DNA of 64,000 bases from positions 1-64,000 of the forward strand of contig UQCR01000010.1 in NCBI GenBank assembly GCA_900539655.1, read 5' to 3'. The position numbers were made by a program, and so were the translations under genes. The notes beneath the pieces were generated by a model. It saw only the letters and a program-made list of their open reading frames with translations. It was not told the DNA's origin and ran no database searches. Numbering within the stretch: position 1 is the stretch's first letter; each line of letters starts with the position of its first letter. Below, one piece after another: positions 25,944 to 33,669 of the stretch. Source of the stretch: an uncultured Robinsoniella sp. GTDB lineage: Bacteria > Bacillota > Clostridia > Lachnospirales > Lachnospiraceae.

Positions 25944-26013
25944 ATAAAAAAACCTATATGCACAAATAAATCTGAAAGCATGAGCCCTCAAAATCATTTC
26001 TACATACAGGTTT
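25944..26013 (-). terminator. Leader terminator of the beta-glucoside operon
   Basis: On the minus strand AAACCTGTATG pairs with CATATAGGTTT (one G-T pair), enclosing a 40-base loop, and is followed by a run of T. Its 5' arm overlaps the RAT element, the hallmark of LicT/BglG control. The loop is unusually long. Confidence 0.8.
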
Positions 26014-26037
26014 AGCTTGTATACACAATCACTATCC
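26009..26037 (-). promoter_or_regulatory. Ribonucleic antiterminator (RAT) site for LicT
   Basis: The minus-strand segment starts GGATAGTGATTG and ends CAAGCTAAACC. It aligns with the RAT consensus (GGATTGTTACTG...GCAGGCAAAACC) and overlaps the 5' arm of the terminator at 25944-26013. Binding of the CAT domain here would block termination. Confidence 0.78.
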
Positions 26038-26050
26038 TTCGCATGGAAGA

Positions 26051-26079
26051 ATCATAGCATAGACCACTTAAGAAGTCAA
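26051..26079 (-). promoter_or_regulatory. Promoter of the licT-bglP-GH1-HPr-EI operon
   Basis: TTGACT (26079-26074) and TATGAT (26056-26051) on the minus strand with a 17-base spacer, starting transcription just before the RAT element. Confidence 0.8.
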
Positions 26080-26257
26080 TCGTATACTGGCCATCCTAAG
26101 TACTTTCTCTGTTTCTTCCAATTTTTAATGAACTTTTTTGGTGAAATTGTCATTGGATTTTGCAATTCGTCGCTGTTCGGTATTGTAATTCTGAAGTTTC
26201 TACGGTATTATAATAAAATTCTATAAAAGGCTAATTTGCATTTAAAGGAGGAAGAAA

Positions 26258-27073
26258 TTGAAAGAAGGATATTATCTGATTGGCGAAGTCAGCAAAATTA
26301 CCGGAATTTCAAAAGATACACTGCATTTCTATAATAAAATAGGATTACTGACACCGGATTATACCGATCAGAAGAATCAGTACCGGTATTATTCCAGATG
26401 GAATCTGTGGCAGCTGGACATTATAACAACCTGCCGTAAATTAAGCGTTCCCCTGGAAAAAGTAAAACAGCTGCTCAATTTTCATGATAATGCGAAAGTA
26501 ACCCGGCTGCTCATGGACTATCGCAATGAAGCTCTGCGTTTAAGCGCATACTATCAGCAGGTGGCGGAAGATATTCTATGGTATGATCAGGAGAATATGC
26601 GGATATCCTCTGGAGTAAATTTGGCAGATGTGCAGATGAAATGGCTGGAAGAGGAAACTGTTATTACCGGTATTTTAAAAAGAGATGAAAGCTCCTATCA
26701 TGCCAATCTACAGGAAGCCGCAAAATATGAGCTGCAGCATGCAGGCTCCATCCAGAGAAAATATGGTTATCTCATTGACCCCAAAGAGATGGCTCGCGAT
26801 AAAATATGTAAATACAGAGAATATTTAAAAATTGCGGATTGTAAATATGAACATGTCAATCCGGATAATCTTTACCTGCTTCCGGCTGGTTTTTATGCGG
26901 TCTGCATCGTGCGTATCGTGAAAGACACTGCGGATTTACAGCCGCTGATTCAATGGATGGGGGAGAATGGATATACCACAGACGAAGTCTACGCAGAAGA
27001 ATTAGGCTTGCAGCTGTTTGATTACATAGACGATTTCTATTGCGAAATAAAAGCTCATTTAGTAAAAAAATAA
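26258..27073 (+). CDS. MerR family regulator with effector-binding domain
   Basis: 271-residue regulator. The N-terminal MerR HTH (about 5-75: YLIGEVSKITGISKDTLHFY, then KIGLLTPDY, RYYSRWNLWQLDII) is followed by a coiled linker and a C-terminal GyrI-like effector domain (about 120-270). It resembles BmrR/BltR. The start codon is TTG at 26258 after AAAGGAGGAAGAAA. It precedes a MATE exporter whose promoter has the 19-base spacer expected for MerR activation. It is a distant paralog of the MerR at 40004-40804. Confidence 0.88.
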   Translation: MKEGYYLIGEVSKITGISKDTLHFYNKIGLLTPDYTDQKNQYRYYSRWNLWQLDIITTCRKLSVPLEKVKQLLNFHDNAKVTRLLMDYRNEALRLSAYYQQVAEDILWYDQENMRISSGVNLADVQMKWLEEETVITGILKRDESSYHANLQEAAKYELQHAGSIQRKYGYLIDPKEMARDKICKYREYLKIADCKYEHVNPDNLYLLPAGFYAVCIVRIVKDTADLQPLIQWMGENGYTTDEVYAEELGLQLFDYIDDFYCEIKAHLVKK

Positions 27074-27132
27074 TCTCTATTAGCTATATCCAAATAATTT
27101 TAATAAAAATTCTAAAAAAATTCTAAAAATGC

Positions 27133-27163
27133 TTGACAATGTAGTTACTCCATCCTTTATTCT
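27133..27163 (+). promoter_or_regulatory. MerR-type promoter of the MATE gene
   Basis: TTGACA (27133-27138) and TATTCT (27158-27163) are separated by 19 bases, the long spacing used by MerR regulators. The spacer contains the dyad ATGTAGT-T-ACTCCAT. Confidence 0.75.
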
Positions 27164-27191
27164 TTGCAAAAAAGAAAGAGGATGAATAACT

Positions 27192-28526
27192 ATGAAACAG
27201 ACACCTATATGGAAAATATTAATGGAATTATGCCCGCCTGTGATGCTGGCATTGTTGATTCAGTCTGTCTACAATATTGTGGACAGCTATTTTGTTGCAC
27301 AGTATTCGGCAGAAGGATTGACAGCGTTATCGATTATTTTTCCAATCCAGCTTTTGATGACTGCCATTGCAACGGGAACCGGTACCGGAATTAACATTCT
27401 GATCTCCAGAATGGATGGGGCTGGTGATGTTAAATATCAGAATAATATCGTTAAAAGCGGACTCTTTTTAGGGCTGATCAACTTTCTGGTGTTCGCAGTA
27501 ACCGGACTGTTGTGCATGAATGCCTATTGCAACTTTTCTTCAAACCAGGCGCTGGTGCGGGAAATGGGAATTCAGTACTGCCAGATTATCTTTGCTTTTT
27601 CCCTTGGCATGTTTCTGGAAGCAAACTGCACCAAGATATTGCAGGCAAAAGAAAATATGCTGCTTCCAATGTATGCCCAAATTGCCGGAGCACTCATCAA
27701 TGTTGTCTTAGACCCTCTGCTGATTTTCGGTCATTTGGGATTCCCTGCAATGGGAATTCAGGGTGCTGCCATTGCTACGGTTATAGGACAGTGGTGTGCC
27801 ATGCTGATCGTCCTTGCTGCCGTTTTGCATAAATGTCCGCTGAAAGGGAAAATAACTCTGAGGAACTGCATTTTAATTTACAAAACAGGACTTCCTTCCA
27901 TCATTATGCAGTCTCTGTATACGCTTTATATGGTGGGGCTGAATTTGATTTTAAAGCAATTTACGGAAAGTGCGGTCACGGTACTGGGAATTTATTATAA
28001 ATTACAGACCTTCTTCTTTATTCCACTTATGGGATTACAGCAGGTCATCCTGCCTATCATCAGCTTCAACTATGGGGCAAAAGACTATGTGCGCGTGAAG
28101 CAGACTCTTCGCTGTTCCATTGCAGTTTCCTGTGTGGTAATGTTGGTGGGATGTATCATATTTAATGCAATACCGGAAAAGCTGATATTGATTTTTTCAA
28201 AAAACCAGGAAATTTTGGAGATCGGACGTTCAGCGCTGCGTATTATTTCTGTCAGTTTTATACCCGCGGCTTTTGTCATAATGTTTACTGTTTATTTTCA
28301 GGGAGTTAACAAAGGAAATGCCAGTATCAGTGTGACGATTCTGCGTCAGATCATTCTTCTGGTACCATTGGCATGGCTGTTTCATTTTAAAGGTCTTTTC
28401 TTTGTATGGTTCACTTTTCCGGTTACAGAGATTCTGGCACTGTTCTTTTGTACATGGCTTTATAAAAAAGAGATGGAAACCGGAAAGAAATATCCGGAAA
28501 CTTTAAAGACAATTGAAGAAATTTAA
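27192..28526 (+). CDS. MATE family efflux transporter
   Basis: 444-residue membrane protein with about 12 hydrophobic segments in two six-TM halves. The N-terminal region (PVMLALLIQSVYNIVDSYFV, then AEGLTALSI) and the second half LPSIIMQSLYTLYMVGLNLI are typical of MATE exporters of the MepA/DinF group. The ATG at 27192 has AAAGAGGATG upstream. It is probably induced through the MerR regulator at 26258-27073. Confidence 0.9.
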   Translation: MKQTPIWKILMELCPPVMLALLIQSVYNIVDSYFVAQYSAEGLTALSIIFPIQLLMTAIATGTGTGINILISRMDGAGDVKYQNNIVKSGLFLGLINFLVFAVTGLLCMNAYCNFSSNQALVREMGIQYCQIIFAFSLGMFLEANCTKILQAKENMLLPMYAQIAGALINVVLDPLLIFGHLGFPAMGIQGAAIATVIGQWCAMLIVLAAVLHKCPLKGKITLRNCILIYKTGLPSIIMQSLYTLYMVGLNLILKQFTESAVTVLGIYYKLQTFFFIPLMGLQQVILPIISFNYGAKDYVRVKQTLRCSIAVSCVVMLVGCIIFNAIPEKLILIFSKNQEILEIGRSALRIISVSFIPAAFVIMFTVYFQGVNKGNASISVTILRQIILLVPLAWLFHFKGLFFVWFTFPVTEILALFFCTWLYKKEMETGKKYPETLKTIEEI

Positions 28527-28617
28527 AAAAATACTTACGAAACCTTGATTTTTATGATATACTTACCTCCGATAAAATTACATAACGACAAAAATACTTT
28601 GGTTTTAATTGGAAACG

Positions 28618-28670
28618 ATACATGTGTGCATTTTGCTCGCCTGATTAACGAACAACACACGTGTATTTTT
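28618..28670 (+). terminator. Terminator-like hairpin after the MATE gene / before DUF2798
   Basis: ATACATGTGTG pairs with CACACGTGTAT and is followed by TTTTT. An alternative stem, GTGTGCA with TGCGCAC followed by TTTTTT (to 28682), excludes the first. It could simply end the MATE transcript or act as a leader attenuator for the gene at 28703. Confidence 0.6.
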
Positions 28671-28702
28671 GCGCACTTTTTTAAGAGAAGGAGATTTAAA
28701 AA

Positions 28703-29197
28703 ATGCCAAAAACCAAAGCACAAAATATTATTTTCACAATTCTCATGGCCTTCGCCATGGTCTATGCTATGATCTGTTATAACATAGCAATCAATCTGGG
28801 CGGAATGACTAACGAAGTATTTCTTCTGGCTTTTCATGAACTGGTTATTATGTGGCCGCTTGCATTTGTACTGGAATTTTTTGTGGTCGAAAAACTGTCA
28901 CACCTCATTGCTTTTCGTGTTGTAACCCCGAAAGACCGCCCTGTATTTATAACGCTGGCAATATCCTGCGTTATCGTATGCCTGATGTGCCCTGTAATGA
29001 GTCTGGCTGCAGCGATCCTTTTTAAACATCCGGGTAAAGAAATTATTGCAGTTTGGTTCCAGACAACAGTTATGAACTTTCCCATGGCACTATGCTGGCA
29101 GGTATTTTTTGCAGGTCCCTTTGTGAGACTTGTCTTCCGGTCTTTATTTAAAAAGCAGCTGGAAATCTGCGAACCACAACCGGGACCTGAGTGTTAA
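28703..29197 (+). CDS. DUF2798 family membrane protein (two repeats)
   Basis: 164-residue membrane protein with four hydrophobic segments arranged as two DUF2798 units (about 8-75 and 80-150). Each has a pattern of long helix, acidic or histidine residue near the membrane, then a second helix with MNFPMALCWQVFFAGPFVR or a related segment. The function of the family is unknown. The start follows AGAAGGAGATT. A likely promoter TTACGA-17-TATACT lies near 28534-28562. Confidence 0.85.
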   Translation: MPKTKAQNIIFTILMAFAMVYAMICYNIAINLGGMTNEVFLLAFHELVIMWPLAFVLEFFVVEKLSHLIAFRVVTPKDRPVFITLAISCVIVCLMCPVMSLAAAILFKHPGKEIIAVWFQTTVMNFPMALCWQVFFAGPFVRLVFRSLFKKQLEICEPQPGPEC

Positions 29198-29202
29198 TTC
29201 AA

Positions 29203-30486
29203 TTAATTTAACTTTCTAAGCTCCGGGTTTCGATACCACAAAATGCTTGTGATAAATCCTAATATACCGGTGCACAGAAACATAACCGACATTCCGCTGC
29301 CGCTTCCGCCCCCCACAATCCCCTGAAGAAGCAGTGCAAGGGGATGACGGGTCTGCATAAACGGCTCAAATACATAATCTGCAAGAAAGCCTCCTGTAAG
29401 TATACCCATAGGAAGAGTCGCATACTGCACTGCATTTCGTACCGCAAATACCCTGCCCTGCATATCTTTGGGCAGGCTCTGGTATATAATCACATTTTGT
29501 CCTGCATTGATAAAAGGAATAGGCACACTGGCTGCAATCCCGGCAATACACCAGATCCAGATGTTTGATCCCAATCCCATCAGCAGATCACCTGCGATAA
29601 AAGAAAATGCAGCAGAAAAGTAAATCATTTTAACCGGACTTTTCGGAAGTTTAAAGAATGAAACATATAATCCCCCTGCTATTCCACCCGCCCCAAGTAA
29701 TCCGCTGACAGTCCCAAGTACAGTTTCGTTTCCACCACTTCGTGCCAAAAGCATTGCCGGAAGAATATTCTCGTAAGTGAGCCTTGAAAAGAAATTCATA
29801 ATAGCCATACTGATAATCATATACCACAGGCCTTTATTACTGAGCAAAAAGGAGATTCCTTCCCTGCACCCCTTGAAAATATCCCCTAAGGAACCGGATA
29901 TATCTTCCGTATTTTCAGAAATTTTAATATAAAATAGTAACACAGAAAAAGCAAACCAAAAGGTTAGCATATCGATTATTATAATACCCTCCATCCCCCA
30001 AAATGAGATGATGAACGAGGCAAGCATCGGCGTAACCACTGCCAACATGGATCCGGAAAGGGAATTCATGCCGCTTGCATTGGATAACTTATCTTCCGGC
30101 ACAATGGTTCCAATCACCACGGAAGATGCAGGAGATTGAAACGAATTCATAAATCCCGTAATGATATTGACAATATAAATATGAACGATTCCCAGTTTTC
30201 CTATGATCAAAAGTATCACAATACTAAGGGAACACAAAAAAGAGACACTGTCAGACCAAAGCAGAATGCTTTTCTTTTTGTGCCTGTCCACGAAAGAACC
30301 TGCGAACAGGCTTACAAGGACATAGGGAGCATAAGAAAAAAAGGTAAGCAGAGAAACAGTCATTGCTGAATTGGTCTGCTTATATGCCCAGATGATGAGG
30401 GCAAATCCGGTCATGGAGCTGCCAAGCTGTGACACGGTTTGTGAAGCCCAAAATACGATAAATTTTTTATATGGTTTATTTTCCAT
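29203..30486 (-). CDS. MFS efflux transporter (EntS/MefA-like)
   Basis: 427-residue transporter with about 12 hydrophobic segments. The N-terminus (FWASQTVSQLGSSMTGFALI) and the loop motif AGSFVDRHKKKSILL are typical of MFS_3 exporters related to macrolide and siderophore efflux proteins. The late GQNVIIYQSLPKDMQGRVFAV segment is also family-typical. Its 5' leader (30487-30600) has stable alternative stems and a short leader ORF. Inducible expression by a ribosome-targeting drug is therefore a reasonable hypothesis. Confidence 0.88.
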   Translation of the reverse strand: MENKPYKKFIVFWASQTVSQLGSSMTGFALIIWAYKQTNSAMTVSLLTFFSYAPYVLVSLFAGSFVDRHKKKSILLWSDSVSFLCSLSIVILLIIGKLGIVHIYIVNIITGFMNSFQSPASSVVIGTIVPEDKLSNASGMNSLSGSMLAVVTPMLASFIISFWGMEGIIIIDMLTFWFAFSVLLFYIKISENTEDISGSLGDIFKGCREGISFLLSNKGLWYMIISMAIMNFFSRLTYENILPAMLLARSGGNETVLGTVSGLLGAGGIAGGLYVSFFKLPKSPVKMIYFSAAFSFIAGDLLMGLGSNIWIWCIAGIAASVPIPFINAGQNVIIYQSLPKDMQGRVFAVRNAVQYATLPMGILTGGFLADYVFEPFMQTRHPLALLLQGIVGGGSGSGMSVMFLCTGILGFITSILWYRNPELRKLN

Positions 30487-30536
30487 TGGTTTTCTCCTTA
30501 AAAATTTATTTGATTTTTAAGTACAAAATCCAATGC

Positions 30537-30597
30537 GGACGAATTTATCTCATTTTACTCTGTACAAGCTTCGTCCTTCATCAGACCTTGTACAGAG
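30537..30597 (-). promoter_or_regulatory. Structured leader of the MFS gene with short ORF MKDEACTE
   Basis: On the minus strand CTCTGTACAAG (30597-30587) pairs perfectly with CTTGTACAGAG (30568-30558). GGACGAA in its loop (30576-30570) can pair with TTCGTCC downstream (30543-30537), giving a pseudoknot or an alternative fold. An 8-codon ORF (30581-30555, MKDEACTE then stop) begins 6 bases after AAGG and spans the 3' arm of the first stem. This resembles leader-peptide attenuators of antibiotic-resistance genes. Confidence 0.6.
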
Positions 30598-30734
30598 ATA
30601 AACACTCATTTTAATAAATCGCGGTAACAGCAGCAATTTTCCCACCTGCTTTCTATATATACGTTCTTATGTTTAAAGTGTAACGCATACTAATGCAAGC
30701 TGTCAATTCCTGAAACTGTTTTATAGAAACTCTA

Positions 30735-30911
30735 TCATAAATTCCGCAGATGGTACTTCTTTTGCTCACGCAGGACATTTTTCTGGTATTGATGGCAGGT
30801 GATGATTAAATAACAGCCATAAATGATCAGAAAAATTCCGTTTGCCCCTGAAAAGGACAGCAGCAATGTTTTGCTAAGAATTGCCTCTACAGGCGCAGAG
30901 GCAATGACAGG
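30735..30911 (-). pseudogene. 3' fragment of a BceB-type ABC permease gene
   Basis: The frame encodes about 58 residues, including AILSKTLLLSFSGANGIFL and IIYGCYLIITCHQYQ, ending in a basic tail. This matches the last membrane segment of FtsX-like permeases of the BceB/VraG type. The rest of the permease and the whole ATPase gene are absent. It is fused by deletion to the 3' end of the kinase fragment. Confidence 0.65.
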
Positions 30912-30914
30912 CGG

Positions 30915-31160
30915 ACTTGTGTATATTTTTTTCTTCTGATTGGATGCTTAATCCAATGCCCATATCATCTGCATATTTTTTACAGAGATAGAGTCCCATT
31001 CCGGTAGAGCGCATATTTTTTCTTCCATTTTTTCCGGTGAAGCCTTTTTCAAAAACTCTTGGGAGGTCTTCAGAGGTAATGCCGCAACCATTGTCCCTTA
31101 TGTAAAAATGCAGCAAATTATCCTGAAAAATGCCGGATTCTTCTGCAGATTTCATAACCA
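30915..31160 (-). pseudogene. 3' fragment of a BceS-type sensor histidine kinase gene
   Basis: The frame keeps the C-terminal ATPase region of the kinase: YIRDNGCGITSEDLPRVFEK with GFTGKNGRKN and STGMGLYLCKKYADDMG. These are the N/G1 and G2 boxes of the intramembrane-sensing BceS family. The membrane and dimerisation parts are gone and the frame runs out of homology after SEEKNIHK. Confidence 0.75.
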
Positions 31161-31333
31161 TCTCTGCCCGGAAGGGAAATATCCAGCAGCAGGAGCTTAT
31201 AATCTCCGCTTTTAACGTAATCCTCTACCCGGTCAAAGTCATCCGCCAGCTTCACTTCATACCCATTGCTGTCCAGTTCCCGCGCCAGCTCTCTGCGAAG
31301 AATCCGGTCATCTTCTATTAATAACAGTTTCAT
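31118..31333 (-). pseudogene. 5' fragment of a BceR-type response regulator gene
   Basis: 71 residues of a receiver domain remain (MKLLLIEDDRILRRELAREL, LLLLDISLPGRDGYEICRRI, with the phospho-acceptor Asp in LLLDISLP). The rest of the receiver and the DNA-binding domain are missing. The ATG overlaps the stop codon of the ceramidase-like gene (ATGA), and a GGAGGAATTC site precedes it, so a truncated peptide may still be made. Confidence 0.72.
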
Positions 31334-32610
31334 CCGTCTGAATTCCTCCCCACGGCATGATCAGCTACAAACCTGATTAATTCCGATGCCGAGTTCCTCT
31401 GCAGCGGAAAGACACGACCATGATACATGAAATAAAAAAGCATGGACCAGTAAACTTCATATCCGCCCATATCGAATTCTTCTTCCGTTGGAAAATAGCC
31501 TGTGCATCCATTGGTATAACCTCCAAAATAGAAAAAATCATTCTGGAGCAGCCGGGAAACATCCAGTGCAAATTCACACATTATTTCATTCGCAACACCG
31601 CACAGGCAGAACGTATCCAGGAACAAATACTGGACTTCGATCTCTTCCTCCTGTACGTCTGTCTTATTTTCCAAAAGACGCTGTACTTCCCCAAGCCACA
31701 GCGTACCATCAATGCCACATGCTTCCGCTGCTTCTTTGGCAATAGCAGCTGCCTGCTCATAGGTCGGTACATCTGCAAAAAGAGTGATTTTTCTGGAATA
31801 CATGGAGATGGTTTTAAGCGGTTGTGGTTCCAGGGATGCAATGACCGGCTCTGTCTGTAAAAGCACCGCCTGTGCCATGTCGTTCAGTGCCGTTTCTGAG
31901 CGGATAAAACGACTGTCACTGGCATCCGGCGGCAAAAGTTCTGATTGAAAATACTTTGGCGCTACATTTCCGGAAGCCCCCTGGGTTACCATAACCGGAC
32001 AGTTATATTTAGCTTGTAATACATCCCTTACGGTGCCGAAAAAATCCGGTGATATCTGGTAATTATCTGCTTTCAGTACGTTATTGTGTACAGACAGGCG
32101 AAGTAGGATTAACTTCAGCTCTTCGTCATTCGCTCCCCGGACTTCTAATATTCCGATCCTTTTGTCTACCGTATCACAGCCGCTGCGCCGGTTCAAACCG
32201 ATATCGGTATAGGCATTCCCCCATGCCGCGTATACAAAATCCATGTTTTGCAGTGCTTCTGCTACTCCAGATTTTATCTGACTGCAGAGAAATTGAAAAT
32301 ACTCCGGGGCGCTGCTGTCATTAGGTGCCGAATGGCTATGCGTAAAACAGAGCATTACCTTCTCCCGGGGAACAGATAACAGCTTCCCAATTTCATCCCT
32401 CAAAAACTCTCCATGCTGTTTGGAAAAACCAATATGGTCGATTGCGGCAAGGCAGCCCATTTCATCAGCGGATTTCCATATGGCAATCTGTGCATACAGG
32501 GGATTCAGAATGCCTCTTGACCATTCATCCTGCCGTCCAAACCCAACTGTCTGAATGGAATCCGAAGGAGTAATATCTTTTTGTGAAAAACCCATTTTTA
32601 TAGTGTTCAT
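31330..32610 (-). CDS. Neutral/alkaline ceramidase N-terminal domain-like protein
   Basis: 426-residue protein without a signal peptide. MGFSQKDITPSDSIQTVGFG, the metal-type motif CFTHSHSAPN (about 87-96), TQGASGNVAPKYF (about 212-224) and GGYTNGCTGYFPTEEEFDMG (about 373-392) follow the order of conserved motifs in neutral ceramidases (HTHSG, QGNVGDVSPN, NGYSSYVTTPEEY). It lacks a secretion signal and the C-terminal Ig-like domain. It may hydrolyse an N-acyl or amide bond in the cytoplasm; the substrate is unknown. It overlaps the fossil response regulator by 4 bases. Confidence 0.75.
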   Translation of the reverse strand: MNTIKMGFSQKDITPSDSIQTVGFGRQDEWSRGILNPLYAQIAIWKSADEMGCLAAIDHIGFSKQHGEFLRDEIGKLLSVPREKVMLCFTHSHSAPNDSSAPEYFQFLCSQIKSGVAEALQNMDFVYAAWGNAYTDIGLNRRSGCDTVDKRIGILEVRGANDEELKLILLRLSVHNNVLKADNYQISPDFFGTVRDVLQAKYNCPVMVTQGASGNVAPKYFQSELLPPDASDSRFIRSETALNDMAQAVLLQTEPVIASLEPQPLKTISMYSRKITLFADVPTYEQAAAIAKEAAEACGIDGTLWLGEVQRLLENKTDVQEEEIEVQYLFLDTFCLCGVANEIMCEFALDVSRLLQNDFFYFGGYTNGCTGYFPTEEEFDMGGYEVYWSMLFYFMYHGRVFPLQRNSASELIRFVADHAVGRNSDG

Positions 32611-32824
32611 TTTGATTACCTCGTTTCTTTTTGTGTAAGAATCTTCTGCTTCGATTTATGCTTTAATAGCATGCAAATAAACACCGGATTATACTATTAT
32701 ATCAGAGATGAAAATAAAAACAAAGCACTGTATATTTTATAATTGTAATATACAGTGCTTTAAGATATATAACTTTATTCTATACTTCGAACTTGACTTT
32801 AATTTTCTGAATTTTACATTGCCA

Positions 32825-33061
32825 GAAATGATACTTGGAATGATTTTTATAATGATATCTAAAATAATACTTAAATGATACTTGAAATGATTATTTAAAT
32901 GATCCTTAAAATGATTCTTAAAATCATTCTTGAAATGATACTTGAAATCATTCTTAAAATGATTCTTAAAATCATTATTGAAATTATCCTTGAAATTATT
33001 CTTGAAACGATTCTTGAAATCTCTTAAAATGATATTTCAAATAATAAATAAAAAGATACTT
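32825..33061. repeat. 12-bp tandem repeat array (about 20 units)
   Basis: About 20 imperfect units of consensus (G/A)AAATGATTCTT fill 237 bases. Two units are 10-11 bases; the rest are 12. The core alternates between ATGATT and ATCATT, so neighbouring units form AATGATT...AATCATT inverted repeats. It starts 8 bases after the stop of the UDG-family gene (minus strand). No gene is present in 32611-33068. Confidence 0.85.
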
Positions 33062-33068
33062 AATATGA

Positions 33069-33665
33069 TTACAGCCGAATGATCTCCAGCATATTGGCTA
33101 TATCTTCTGCCGCCATCTCAAACTTAGATTTTTCGATCAGAATATTCTGACCGGTCATGATATAGGAGGGCATTATTCGGATGCCTTTATAGTAAAATTC
33201 GCTGTTTCGCATTTTATAAGTTGAAATGGCTGGAATTGCATTTTTCCCGGAGGTTTTCTTGCTGATCAGATTGAACGCCTTTTTTGCAACGTCCCCCATA
33301 AGCATAATTACTCTCAAATCAGGGAAAAGTGACAGCTCTTTTTCCAGAAACGGCAGGCTTTTTTCAATCTGGTCCCGACTTATTGCATATTCTGATTTTG
33401 GAACTTTTACTGCATTCGTAATATAAATGCCCAAATCAATTAGATCATTTATGGTGTCTGCGCAGGCACCAGCTTTTTGGAACAGAGGGATTGTCGTTTC
33501 TAAATATGCAGTCCTGCCACCGCCGTAAAAATCTTGTTCTGAATCGGCTGGAACTACCTCATTAATCATCACAGCCCGAATTTTTTCAGGCTGAATATCA
33601 ACATTACTAAACTGCATCCTATCGATTTTCCCAGACATACTCTCTAACTCTTTTTTTATATTCAT
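33069..33665 (-). CDS. Uracil-DNA glycosylase superfamily protein (divergent)
   Basis: 198-residue protein that resembles the UDG fold of families 4/5: an N-terminal strand with INEVVPADSEQDFYGGG, then DLGIYITNAVKVPKSE, then LRVIMLMGDVAKKAFN and a C-terminal MPSYIMTG. The canonical catalytic HPS motif is replaced by MPSY and the usual cysteine cluster is absent, so activity on uracil is not certain. The ATG at 33665 follows AGGAAGGAGTAATC, 5 bases after the WYL regulator's stop, so the two are one operon. Confidence 0.7.
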   Translation of the reverse strand: MNIKKELESMSGKIDRMQFSNVDIQPEKIRAVMINEVVPADSEQDFYGGGRTAYLETTIPLFQKAGACADTINDLIDLGIYITNAVKVPKSEYAISRDQIEKSLPFLEKELSLFPDLRVIMLMGDVAKKAFNLISKKTSGKNAIPAISTYKMRNSEFYYKGIRIMPSYIMTGQNILIEKSKFEMAAEDIANMLEIIRL

Positions 33666-33669
33666 ATGA

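Noticed and set aside
32825..33061. CRISPR array
   Set aside because: Units are 12 bases and contiguous with no spacers; no cas gene in the window.
32825..33061. Protein-coding gene with a K-N-x-F repeat on the minus strand
   Set aside because: The frame has no start codon or ribosome binding site after the last upstream stop, and codon content follows the repeat. Kept only as a note in the repeat finding.
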